Positions 34,564 to 43,662 of a stretch of 64,000 nt of DNA are shown here, piece by piece (position 1 is the first letter of the stretch; every line of letters starts with the position of its first letter). The translations under genes and the position numbers were made by a program. Under the pieces are notes generated by a model. It saw only the letters and a program-made list of their open reading frames with translations, searched no databases and was not told where the DNA came from. The DNA comes from G965279335 sp965279285 (lineage in GTDB: Bacteria; Pseudomonadota; Gammaproteobacteria; DSM-16500). The stretch is taken from contig OZ257148.1 of the NCBI GenBank assembly GCA_965279285.1, positions 1,054,001 to 1,118,000 of the forward strand. Direction: 5' to 3'.

Positions 34564-36332
34564 CCTCGGTCACCCAAATTGTCTGGAAAGATTTATCGGC
34601 AACACCCTTAACGTTAATTGGCAATGGTAGCTATGGGGACGTCTATCACGGTCAATGGTTAGGTACTGAAGTCGCGATCAAGCAATTGCAATTAAAAACG
34701 TTACCGGAAACTTTAGCCAAGCAGTTTGAGCAGGAAGTGCTCATCATGCAGCAATGTCAGTTTCCAAACATTGTGCGCTTGTATGGCGTGTGCACAGAAC
34801 CCGGTCATTACGCGATGGTGATGGAATACTTGCCGCAAAAATCTTTACGCCATCGTTTGCAAGATGACAAAGAATTTTCCTGGACACAACGTTGGCAGGT
34901 GGCGGTGGATATGGCACAAGGCTTGGCGTATTTACATAGTCGTAAAATTTTGCATCGCGATTTAAAGAGTTTAAATATTCTGTTAGATGCCAATCATCAC
35001 GCGAAGATTTCGGATTTTGGCTTAGCGAAAGTGAAATTGGAAATTAATAGCAGCTCTAGTAAAGTGAATAAAACTTCTGGTAGTGTACGTTGGCAAGCAC
35101 CAGAACTTTTTAAGCGCAATGCTTCACCTACACCGGCAACTGACGTCTACAGTTTAGGAATGATCCTATGGGAAATTGCCGCTCGACAGTTACCCTTCAA
35201 TGATGCTGCCAATGAACTCACCGCCATGGGTTGGATTAAAGATGGCGAACAAGAAAAAATTCCTGCCGATTGTCCGAAAGCGTTAGCGGAGATTATTCAG
35301 GCGTGTTGGGCTGCGCCTGAGAAACGACCAACTGCACAAGACATTGTCACCCGTTTAAAACAGGCACAGGCAGAAGAACAAGCAAAAGATGCAAAAACAT
35401 TGCCAGCAGAAAAAATTTGGCATTTTGATAACAGCATTAAACCGGCGGCCAATATCGTTAAAGATTACACATTAATTCCTGCTGCAGGAAACGACATTAA
35501 AAAAGCAAATGAATACTACCAACGCGCGCCTGTTGCTGGTTATGAAATTAAATCGGTGGAAGTAATTTACAATCCCAATTTCAATCGCTCGTTTTCGCTC
35601 GCCATTGAAACACTCCAAGCGCGTCATAATAATCCGGCTTTTGCACCGAGGTGGGCTACCGAAAATCATCCGGATTGGCGCAAAGATATTCATACGCAAT
35701 TAGAACAAGCTGTGTTGCCTTATCAAGATACAGATTGTCCTGGTGTAAAATTAGTTCCTGTGTGGCATGGTACGAAACCAGAAGTATTAGGCAGTTTATT
35801 TAAAGCCGGTTACGCCAATCTTGCGATAACTGACAGCGGTTATTTTGGTAAAGGATTGTATTCCACCTTTGAAGCGGATTATGCGTATCGCATTTATTGT
35901 AAAGGTGCGTTGTTAATCAACTGGGTCGCGTTTTATTCGGCGTATCCCACGATTCATGGTGATCGCAGTAAACTGGTGGGTAAAGGTAATTACAGTAATT
36001 ACGATGCGCATTTTATTCCGGTGGTATCGGAATTTCCTAACGATGCTAACAATGCCAGTTATATTCCTTGCAAACCTAATCAAAAATATACGTATCGTGA
36101 ATTAGTAGTGTTTGAAAGCACCCATTGTTTGCCGCGTTACTTAGTGGAATTGCAACCCAGTTTACCCAAAGCTGTTTCATTGAAACCAGTAGTTGATCAA
36201 AAAGATATGAAGTCACAAGCGGCAAAGCTAGCAGCTTTTGGTAGCAAAGCAATTCATCATGTGCCAGTTGCTAATGCTAATCTGACTGCGGCCAGTAGCA
36301 CCGCGGCAGCCCCGGCTTATGTTAAAAAATAA
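34560..36332 (+). CDS. Protein kinase-PARP-like protein (split paralogue)
   Basis: The product has 590 aa from the ATG at 34560, which overlaps the stop of the WD40 frame. The kinase is complete: GNGSYG loop at about residues 20-25, VAIK Lys41, HRDLKSLN (Asp134), DFG (Asp152) and an APE motif. The C-terminal PARP-like domain has WHGT His403, GKGLYS Tyr434 and YRELVVF Glu514, the same 31/80 spacing as in the long paralogue. The tail LAAFGSKAIHHVPVANANL and final AYVKK are also shared. Similarity to the long paralogue is high over the whole kinase-PARP unit. It may be made by coupled re-initiation or as a fusion if the AGCTT tract contracts. Confidence 0.87.
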   Translation: MTSVTQIVWKDLSATPLTLIGNGSYGDVYHGQWLGTEVAIKQLQLKTLPETLAKQFEQEVLIMQQCQFPNIVRLYGVCTEPGHYAMVMEYLPQKSLRHRLQDDKEFSWTQRWQVAVDMAQGLAYLHSRKILHRDLKSLNILLDANHHAKISDFGLAKVKLEINSSSSKVNKTSGSVRWQAPELFKRNASPTPATDVYSLGMILWEIAARQLPFNDAANELTAMGWIKDGEQEKIPADCPKALAEIIQACWAAPEKRPTAQDIVTRLKQAQAEEQAKDAKTLPAEKIWHFDNSIKPAANIVKDYTLIPAAGNDIKKANEYYQRAPVAGYEIKSVEVIYNPNFNRSFSLAIETLQARHNNPAFAPRWATENHPDWRKDIHTQLEQAVLPYQDTDCPGVKLVPVWHGTKPEVLGSLFKAGYANLAITDSGYFGKGLYSTFEADYAYRIYCKGALLINWVAFYSAYPTIHGDRSKLVGKGNYSNYDAHFIPVVSEFPNDANNASYIPCKPNQKYTYRELVVFESTHCLPRYLVELQPSLPKAVSLKPVVDQKDMKSQAAKLAAFGSKAIHHVPVANANLTAASSTAAAPAYVKK

Positions 36333-36415
36333 ATATTCTGAAAAAAACTATACCACTCGCCATTGAAACTGCGAAACTCAGTGCAATAAACTAAAAAATA
36401 TAGTAAAAATAGGCT

Positions 36416-36967
36416 ATGGAAAAGATACTTACCTCAAAGGAAAGAGAAGAATTAATAGTTCGCCACCGCAAGGAGCGCGATAAGCAGATTTGCGACCGTA
36501 TCAAAGCAGTTTTAGCATATGATGCTGGGTGCAGTTATTCTGAAATGGCACGCATTTTATTGCTTGATGATGAAACGATTCGGCGGCACATTGAAGCTTA
36601 CCTCAAGGATAATAAGCTATCGACGGCCAATGGCGGCAGTGACAGGAAACTCAGCGACAGAGAAGCGCGTGAGTTGGTGGATCATCTTCAAGAAATCACT
36701 TATCTTATTGAAGTAAAAGAATTTGCTAAAGAACTAGGGATAAAATTACATTATTTACCACCTTATTCACCAAATTTAAATCCAACTGAGCGCATCTGGA
36801 AACTTATGAATGAATCTATTCGGTATAATCAGTATTACGGTAAATTTTCTGAATTCGCTGATGCAACATTAGAATCTTTCAAACGTATCGGCAGGAAAAA
36901 ATGCATTTTGCGCGCGAGGATTACAGACAACTTTCAAATTCTGCATTCGCCATTGTTCGCATCTTAA
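36416..36967 (+). pseudogene. IS630-family transposase with internal deletion
   Basis: The N-terminal helix-turn-helix region (ILTSKEREELIVRHRKERDK, SYSEMARILLLDDETIRRHI) is joined in frame to the C-terminal part of the DDE domain (FAKELGIKLHYLPPYSPNLN, PTERIWKLM). About 110-130 residues that carry the first two catalytic Asp residues are missing, so the 183-aa product cannot transpose. The element lies just downstream of the kinase-PARP gene. Confidence 0.82.
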
Positions 36968-36973
36968 GGTGTA

Positions 36974-37750
36974 ATGGGTATATTAATAGCAATACCTATC
37001 GTTCGGATATTTATTTCGCAGATTAATGAGGCTTCAGCTATAACAGGCAATGAGGGTGTTGATTCAAACATTAATAATGTACATTACCCGCAGCTGCCGC
37101 AAGCTGGGCCACTACTACAATTAGAATATAAAATTACAAATAATGAAGCAGGCGATATTATAAAGTTAGTTTTTTCAGAAGTTCGTATTGATGAATTTAA
37201 TGATGTTAGGAATATGATATGCCCTCGATTTGAGTCACCCTTTGTGAAAGTTGTTCCTGTTAGTTATTCTGCATTACACAAGATATTAGCATCAGATGTA
37301 GTTCACCAACAGACGCGGTTTTATGTAATAAAACCTAGATTAGAAGAAGCACATAATTCAATGCTTCATTTGCACAATAAAAAAATAAAGAGTATTGCTA
37401 ATAAGAAAGCCAAGCAAATACATGACGAAAAAGAAAATACTCTTGTTTTAGCTTCTGCCACGGTAATATCACTACCGCAAACATCAAGCGCAAGCCACAC
37501 GGCAACATCTTGGTTAGATTATCCCATCACTTTGATCAGCGGATGGGTAGACAGTTTATTAAATTCAGCAACGCAATACGCTGCACAAACTGCTGCGGAG
37601 TGTCCAAGCTATTTCCCCACCATTTCTCCAAATTATTGGAGAAATGGCGGCTCTCATACATCGCTTTGGTCTAGTCCGGTGAAAAATACTACTAGTGGCA
37701 ATTCTACAACAATTTCTTGTGCATCTACATCGCTGATGTTGAGAGGTTAG
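36974..37750 (+). CDS. Unknown protein, possibly truncated at its 5' end
   Basis: I do not recognise this 258-aa protein. It begins with a hydrophobic stretch (MGILIAIPIVRIFI), contains no repeat or enzyme motif I can identify, and ends with a Ser/Thr-rich tail (TTSGNSTTISCASTSLMLRG). Residues 100-150 are helical and basic (NKKIKSIANKKAKQIHDEK). It starts seven bases after the IS630 remnant, so its original start may be lost. The low-complexity tail resembles that of the island's effector-like proteins. Confidence 0.5.
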   Translation: MGILIAIPIVRIFISQINEASAITGNEGVDSNINNVHYPQLPQAGPLLQLEYKITNNEAGDIIKLVFSEVRIDEFNDVRNMICPRFESPFVKVVPVSYSALHKILASDVVHQQTRFYVIKPRLEEAHNSMLHLHNKKIKSIANKKAKQIHDEKENTLVLASATVISLPQTSSASHTATSWLDYPITLISGWVDSLLNSATQYAAQTAAECPSYFPTISPNYWRNGGSHTSLWSSPVKNTTSGNSTTISCASTSLMLRG

Positions 37751-37787
37751 GCGGTACCTGTCGATGTCTCCTAAAAATAAAACTTAG

Positions 37788-40415
37788 CTAAAAACTGAGT
37801 TTAACGTTCCGTTGTGCGGTTAAAGCCCCTCCTGCTGGTGATTTTGTGGGTGCAAAAATGGGGCTTAATAAATGTTGTGTTGCGCCTCCAGCAGGAGAAG
37901 CATGCACATCCACCCCATCTGTTGCCCCAGATGCTGGAACTGTAGCTGTAGGGGAATTAGGAGTAGGCGGTATTGCCACTGCAGCAACTGAAGCTGCACT
38001 TTGTACAACAGGAGTTCCACCAGGCGCTAATTCTTTTTGATCTTTAGTAACATTGCCAGCTTTAGTCGATGATACGTTTGCTAAAGGTGAAAACGAAGTG
38101 GCAGTACCAGCAGAAGCAGCACGTATCAGGCTGTCTAGAGATGCTTCATTTTGCATCTGCAGTCGTAGCTTTTTTGCCTTATTACGTGCAGCAAGCCATT
38201 CCAGCTGAAGAGGACGCGCTACCGAAGACTCGAGAGGTTCAATAGGAGAGAGAGGGGAAAGTGGAGAAGGCGAGGGAGATGGACTTGGCAAAAATTTTGA
38301 TATGGCAGTCCTCGTACGCAAGGACGTATCATCCTGGGATTTTGATGACGTCAATGTAGGGTAGTTTAATAAAAACCTTCCAGAAGCCCCTGATTTTGCA
38401 TCACTAGGAAAATTACTAGCGCCTACGCTTGAATATCCAGATATAAATGGAGGAGAAGCTTGTTGGTTTCTTGAACCACTATCACCCGAGGAAGGAGTAG
38501 CTGCTGCTGTATAATGTTGTTTTTTCGTTTTTAAACTAACAATTTCCTTCTCTTTAATCGCAAGTTGTTCACCATATATCTTTTTCCAATTACTCTGTCT
38601 TTTGGTGTATTCTCTTGTAAATGCTTTTTGTTCATATTGTAATCTTCTAATTTCGACATCTTTTTCAGCTAAAGCACTTTTATATTTTTCTTCTTGTGTT
38701 TTTAAAACCGCTTCAAGATTGTCTTTTTGATCCTTAATATCAATTATTTCTTCTCTTAATGTGCCATTTTCTGTTGAAAGACGTCGAATCTCTTCATATT
38801 TTGCTTCATCGGAAATTAATTTCGATTTAATTCCATATGCATCGATTTCCCATAAGTTATGACAACATGCTTTTAATTCTTTACGAAAAGAGGCTGGCAA
38901 ACTAGCGTTCCCTAAACCTTGAATATATTTAGATAAAGTTTCCTCGCTCTCATGGTGAAATGACTCTATTATGTAAACAGCTAATTTAATTACCTCACTT
39001 ATAAAAGTAGAATATTCATTTTCTGTGTAAAACATGATGCCTGGCATGAAGTTGTAAAAATACTTGATGAAAAATAAATTGGTAAGGCTTGTATTAAGAT
39101 GAGAGTAAAACCGTAGATCCTTTATCCATTTACCAACAACTATAATGATATTTTTCTTAAAATCAGTAATGGCTGGCATTTGATTAATGAGTAGATGAAC
39201 TTGCTCAATGTTTAACTCGGCAACTATTTTATCAATCCCTACCGTTAGAATGTGTGAAGTAATATGAAAAACTCCTCGTTTAATTAAAAAATTGATTACC
39301 TCCGTTTTTGAATCTGTAAATGCTAAATCTAAAAGCGTACTACCCTTAGTATCTCGCAAATAATTAGCATTTGTATTGCTTAACAGAGACAACATCATCG
39401 GTTTCATCTTTTCATATGATTCATCGGTACATTGCCTAAAAAGCGATAAAGTTGATTTTTCATCCGCGAGGTTTGAAGACTTTCTACTTTCATCTAACCA
39501 TACAGTAGCTGATTTCGTATATTCATCCAGCACAATACTTTTTTTGCCTTCAAGCTTGCTGTAGCATTCCACATAAATTTTTTCCTCATTTCGAAAAGCA
39601 TTTTGTGCTGCCAACCAATTAGTGGTTAATTTAGTACAATATTTTTCAAGATTATCATCTTTTTTTGGGTCTGGTTTATATTGTTTTAAGAAATTATTTG
39701 CTTGTGCTCGGAATTTATTTAAAATATAATTATAGTTTCTATCTCCGGCTTTAATAATCACCAAATGGTTATTATAATATGAGGCTTTATTTCCTATTGC
39801 AGTAGAATACTCTTTTGTCGCATCATCTATTGTCTGTTGATATATATCTAAAAAAGCCTTGAAATTTCGTCTGGATGTTACCTTTATTTGATTTTTAACT
39901 TCATTCGTTAAGCGATCAAGTAGTATTTCAGAATATTTTAGCGTTATCAATTTACTCAGTTTTATAGATAGGCCGTTACCATCGCCATTTTGTACTGCTG
40001 CTCTTAAATCTGGACCAATTAAAATATTTAATACTTTAATGTTGCCATCTCTTATGGCTTTTTTTGTTTCTAGTACCAAGGCTTTTTTTATTATCTTAAG
40101 AATTTCATTTTCTGGCATCGCTATGGCAGCTGGCACATTCGCTACTTGCCCGCTAATAATTGGTGCGGAATGCGTCTTTCGTGTTGCTATGCTAGTCTTT
40201 AGGGGTTGTAAAAGATTGGGAAGAGAATTAGAGCGCTGACGCATTAGTCTTCTTTCTAATAACTTAGAGATTTTTTTGGTGGGCTCTGCGCGATTATGTT
40301 TGACATCCATGTTAGCATTATTTGAATTTTGATTATCGCTTTTTTTAGTATCAATAGAAGTAATACTAGATGCAGCAGTTGAAGAAGATTTTTTTTGCTG
40401 GGGTCTGTTAAACAT
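37788..40415 (-). CDS. Ankyrin/coiled-coil effector-like protein
   Basis: The 875-aa protein has a disordered Ser/Lys-rich N-terminus that includes TSIDTKKSDNQNSNN, RQRSNSLPNL and RKTHSAPI. A helical region of about 300 residues follows. Then comes an ankyrin-like unit (DTKGSTLLDLAFTDSKTEVI, NFLIKRGV), a coiled coil (about 560-660, LSTENGTLREEIIDIKDQKD) and a Pro/Ser-rich tail (LPSPSPSPSPLSPLSPIEPL). RSNSLP fits the RSxSxP 14-3-3-binding pattern. No catalytic motif is visible. Composition and domain types suggest a host-directed effector. The ATG follows AGGGAA. Confidence 0.65.
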   Translation of the reverse strand: MFNRPQQKKSSSTAASSITSIDTKKSDNQNSNNANMDVKHNRAEPTKKISKLLERRLMRQRSNSLPNLLQPLKTSIATRKTHSAPIISGQVANVPAAIAMPENEILKIIKKALVLETKKAIRDGNIKVLNILIGPDLRAAVQNGDGNGLSIKLSKLITLKYSEILLDRLTNEVKNQIKVTSRRNFKAFLDIYQQTIDDATKEYSTAIGNKASYYNNHLVIIKAGDRNYNYILNKFRAQANNFLKQYKPDPKKDDNLEKYCTKLTTNWLAAQNAFRNEEKIYVECYSKLEGKKSIVLDEYTKSATVWLDESRKSSNLADEKSTLSLFRQCTDESYEKMKPMMLSLLSNTNANYLRDTKGSTLLDLAFTDSKTEVINFLIKRGVFHITSHILTVGIDKIVAELNIEQVHLLINQMPAITDFKKNIIIVVGKWIKDLRFYSHLNTSLTNLFFIKYFYNFMPGIMFYTENEYSTFISEVIKLAVYIIESFHHESEETLSKYIQGLGNASLPASFRKELKACCHNLWEIDAYGIKSKLISDEAKYEEIRRLSTENGTLREEIIDIKDQKDNLEAVLKTQEEKYKSALAEKDVEIRRLQYEQKAFTREYTKRQSNWKKIYGEQLAIKEKEIVSLKTKKQHYTAAATPSSGDSGSRNQQASPPFISGYSSVGASNFPSDAKSGASGRFLLNYPTLTSSKSQDDTSLRTRTAISKFLPSPSPSPSPLSPLSPIEPLESSVARPLQLEWLAARNKAKKLRLQMQNEASLDSLIRAASAGTATSFSPLANVSSTKAGNVTKDQKELAPGGTPVVQSAASVAAVAIPPTPNSPTATVPASGATDGVDVHASPAGGATQHLLSPIFAPTKSPAGGALTAQRNVKLSF

Positions 40416-40869
40416 TATTAGTATTCCCTATAAGGTATTAACCGCTTGGGTAATTCTATGTTAAAAGCTATCTGGCCTCAATAGTAATCTTTCTCTAAGC
40501 TAAGGCGATTATCCTCTGCCTCATGGTAGAGCATAAAAATGTGGGAAGTCGCCTTAGCAAAATCAGGCTGCTTTCGGCATTTCGAATCGCCGTATGCCAT
40601 TAATATTCCTAGCATAATTAAAAAATACATTCTCTCACTTTTTATGCCGCCCCTTAAACCGCATGGTCGTTGTTGTAATTGCATCTAGCACTCAATAAAG
40701 ATTCTGCTTTCAAAATAAGTTATCCAGCTTTGACCACCTAACAAAATTGAATCAAACCAATAAATTTTATTGATTAATTTTTGCATTTAATGAACTTTAG
40801 TCTTGCTAGCAGCTTGTTGTTTTGTATCGGTGCTGTCCTGAAAAAGTGAAATGGATTGTACTGGCACTT
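40416..40869. other. Mostly non-coding interval
   Basis: One minus-strand frame (40684-40478, 68 aa, PCGLRGGIKSERMYFLIMLG) is open, but I know no homologue and see no ribosome binding site. It could be a relic. The rest shows nothing recognisable up to the tRNA-like fragment. Confidence 0.35.
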
Positions 40870-40904
40870 TGGTTGCGGTTCAAATCCGGGTGCCAGCATC
40901 ATAT
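40870..40904 (+). repeat. tRNA 3'-end-like fragment (possible att remnant, copy 2)
   Basis: The sequence looks like a T-arm plus acceptor end (GCGGTTCAAATCCGGG, then TGCCAGCATCA) without a full tRNA around it. It matches copy 1 at 32054-32075 over 22 bases with two C/T differences, in direct orientation, 8.8 kb away. Confidence 0.55.
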
Positions 40905-40939
40905 TTATCGCTTACAATTTTTATAAACAAGCATCGATT

Positions 40940-41823
40940 CTATTTCGGTTTTATTGATTGCAAAAGCCTCAGATTTGAATGCTTAGCATCTCCAGTAGTA
41001 GGCACCGGCATTTTAGGTGATTGTTTAAAAAATGTAGAAATATTATTGTTTGGAATTTTAAATTTTTTGAGTGGTGGTTGCATAGGAACATCCCCGTCGC
41101 TTTCACTCGATTCTTGCGCTTTGCGTTTCGCACCATGGTTTTTATTATCGTCATTATTATTTCCATGCTCTTCATCTTCGTCCTCATCTGCGTTCTGTTC
41201 ATCATCTGAACGCGGTGATCTTGGCTCAAAATCATTATCGTCATCATCTGAGTTTAGCTCATCATCACTTTCTGACTCACTTGCGCTATCGGAACTTCTT
41301 TGTTGTTCATCATCTATATCATCTGATGGTTGACCGATAAATTCATATTTTAAAAAACTTTCATAATCTTTTGTATCTTTTTTTTCTCTTATTCTTTCCA
41401 TCTGCTCTGTATTATAAATTTTACGACCCATAACCTCTCTAAGTATTTTAGTAATATCCTCATCAACGTTACCATCGCTATTTAAATACAAATCACCAAA
41501 AACTTCCGCGTTTAACAAGAGTGAACAAAGATCTTCATCATCATCACTTTCATTATCTGTCGTAGAGATTTGATAGTTTGTTCTGGCATCATTGGTATAC
41601 CTTTGACAGCTTGTGCGATGGAATCAAAAAAACAATCGCCATTTTTAACGGATTTTCCGATCATTAAATCACTTTTGCTTTCTTTTATAACATTGCTCAA
41701 CTTGGGTATGCCAATGCTATCTTGCTTTATGCTTTCACGCTTTGTTTCTGCTAAATTTGAAAATGCGGCCAATGGTGTGGCAGCAGAATTTAAAGATTGT
41801 TTGGCATGAAATGTAGAAAGCAT
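40940..41823 (-). pseudogene. OTU-like cysteine-protease gene, frameshifted, with NLS-like tail
   Basis: The first frame (41823-41512) contains SVKNGDCFFDSIAQAV, the catalytic-Cys motif of OTU deubiquitinases, near residue 63. After IKSLRQ the reading continues in another frame (STTDNESDDDEDLCSLLLNAE), so an indel near 41560 splits the gene. The second part has helices (ILREVMGRKIY), a long Asp/Glu/Ser tract and two basic patches resembling nuclear localisation signals (AKRKAQE, PLKKFKIP). I do not find the OTU His motif. If repaired, it would be a protein of about 290 aa, perhaps a nuclear-targeted effector. Confidence 0.6.
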
Positions 41824-41895
41824 AGTTAGTATCCTAAAAAAAACTTAAAAGCGCAGCAATGGGTTGTAATTCATATACTGATTGATCAATGCATT

Positions 41896-42711
41896 TTAGT
41901 ATTCCTTATTTTCTATGTAACTTGAACCCGCATGATTAATTTCTTTATATTTTCCATTCATGAATTTATAGGTGATTGTTTCGTCAACAGGCATGCTCTT
42001 ATTTCTTTTTTCACTGTATGTTGTTCCGAATTTTTTTACTTTAAAGTTGTAATAATCATCTTCATTTGATTTTTCAAAGTTGACAGCAGCAGTATAAGCT
42101 TCACATGGTATTGTTTCGGAAAATGTACAGTCATTAAAATTTTCGTAATAAACAGTTTCTTTATGGGCCTGTAGAATGTTTTTCTTATACGGGATGAGCA
42201 GACTGAGTTCCTTATCTCTCTCTGCAACGTGATTAAATTCTAAAGATAAGCCAAATTTATTTTGACCCACCTGAATTAATTCCACTACGGGAAGCTCTCC
42301 ATATTCGCCGTCATACATGATGAATTGATTTTGAGCTTCAATTTTCCAATGATTGTTGTTTTCTGTAAATACAGCGGCGCCAATTAATGGAAGGCAAGCG
42401 TGGCAGTCAAAGGGAATATTCGTTGGAATTGTTTTTGTTAAAAGAAATACTTTGTTTTTGCCATTTTCTTGAAAGGTGATAAGCGAAATAGTTTTTACAA
42501 ATCCTTTTCTTTCTTTAAAATATCCATCAATTTCTTTATTGGGGAATGAAATATTTTCCCAGCTAGCATGTTTCATTGCAGAGTTGTAATTCCCATAAAT
42601 CATTTTCATGGCCTGCGCTTCTGAAAGCACAGGCTCGGTTGCAAAAGCAGATGTTATCCCAAGGGCGGATACAGTCATAACATTTATGGCGGTCTTGAAA
42701 TAAATTCGCAT
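41896..42711 (-). CDS. Secreted protein of unknown function, partner of the SLT gene
   Basis: The 271-aa protein has a signal peptide (MRIYFKTAINVMTVSALGIT, then SAFA before EPVLS) and is predicted to be periplasmic. The mature part is beta-rich with two Cys in CHAC and two more at CTFSETIPC, so disulfides are likely. I do not recognise the family. Its ATG lies one base after the stop of the SLT gene, with its ribosome binding site (GGAG) overlapping that gene's end. Tight coupling to a peptidoglycan hydrolase suggests an immunity or accessory role. Confidence 0.65.
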   Translation of the reverse strand: MRIYFKTAINVMTVSALGITSAFATEPVLSEAQAMKMIYGNYNSAMKHASWENISFPNKEIDGYFKERKGFVKTISLITFQENGKNKVFLLTKTIPTNIPFDCHACLPLIGAAVFTENNNHWKIEAQNQFIMYDGEYGELPVVELIQVGQNKFGLSLEFNHVAERDKELSLLIPYKKNILQAHKETVYYENFNDCTFSETIPCEAYTAAVNFEKSNEDDYYNFKVKKFGTTYSEKRNKSMPVDETITYKFMNGKYKEINHAGSSYIENKEY

Positions 42712-42712
42712 A

Positions 42713-43483
42713 TTACTCCCGTTTCAATATGTCATAATACTCATGAAAATCTTCCATAGGTTTTGGGTTGTATGGTTCTTTATTTATTCTTTTCGATAAA
42801 ATGGCTTTATAATTTTCAATAGTTTCTTCCCAAGTGGCTTTTCGTTTTAATAACGACGAGGTTGTTTCATTTTTTCTGAAAAGCCAGCGAACACCAGCGC
42901 AAATGTTACAAGATGGATCCATTAATTCATCTGTTGAAACACAGACAAAATGATCTCTTAAGTCATGTTTTATGCCGGCGAGGTATTGATGTGTATCTCC
43001 TCGAAGCTGCATCAGGCCATAAACATGCAGATGTTTTTTTGGCGCCGGGTCAAAACTGGATTCAGTTGCGATAAGTGCTTTTACAATATCAGCATCAAGA
43101 GGTTCATCTAATGTAAAAATATCATTCCAATACTGTACCCAGCCTCGAATTTCAACATCGTATTTATCAGCATGATGAAATTTTTCTGTTAGCATAAAAG
43201 GTGTAGGCGGCCCTGATAGATCAGCAAAATAGGTATTACTGATGAATTTAATTTCAGCAAAGGATAGCTCATCTTTTCCAGAAGGGTTGTTAGCGCAGTG
43301 TTCATGGCAAATAGTATTTTTGCCATGAGGGTAGCTTTTGCTGGGGTGGGTATGGACAACATGTTCTTGGACAAGGTGTTGTCCTCGACCGCATCTCCGC
43401 CACGGATGGACTTTGGGATGCGACGTGTCAGTTGGACTCAGATATTCCAATGTATCATTATGATCGTGGATTACGTGTTCCAT
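42713..43483 (-). CDS. SLT-domain lytic transglycosylase-like protein
   Basis: The 256-aa protein has an N-terminal His/Cys-rich region (HPWRRCGRGQHLVQEHVVHT, CHEHCANNP). Its C-terminal soluble lytic transglycosylase (lysozyme-like) domain shows DADIVKALIATESSFDP with the catalytic Glu, YGLMQLRGDTHQYL and CNICAGVRWL. Such enzymes cleave peptidoglycan. I start at the ATG at 43483 because GAGGAG lies nine bases upstream; the further ATG at 43522 lacks one. No signal peptide is visible, which suits delivery by a dedicated secretion system. It is translationally linked to the secreted protein downstream. Confidence 0.78.
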   Translation of the reverse strand: MEHVIHDHNDTLEYLSPTDTSHPKVHPWRRCGRGQHLVQEHVVHTHPSKSYPHGKNTICHEHCANNPSGKDELSFAEIKFISNTYFADLSGPPTPFMLTEKFHHADKYDVEIRGWVQYWNDIFTLDEPLDADIVKALIATESSFDPAPKKHLHVYGLMQLRGDTHQYLAGIKHDLRDHFVCVSTDELMDPSCNICAGVRWLFRKNETTSSLLKRKATWEETIENYKAILSKRINKEPYNPKPMEDFHEYYDILKRE

Positions 43484-43662
43484 GCTTTTTTGCTCCTCTA
43501 TTAATAAAGTATGAATGCGCAAATTAGTAATTTTAGCGCTCTTAAGAACGCGTTACCAACCTTTTATCTGCTGAATAGTTACAAACGATTGCGCTGATGT
43601 CCGCGAATTTTTTTCATACCTTAGTTGGCTCTTAAGTTGTTACCAGTATTTTTAACATCACC

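Noticed and set aside
40478..40684. 68-codon minus-strand ORF as a real gene
   Set aside because: No recognisable family, no ribosome binding site and a Cys/Arg/Met-rich composition; mentioned only as a possible relic.
40851..41333. 160-codon plus-strand ORF rich in Ser
   Set aside because: It is antisense to the acidic Asp/Glu/Ser tract of the OTU-like gene and merely mirrors its biased codons.
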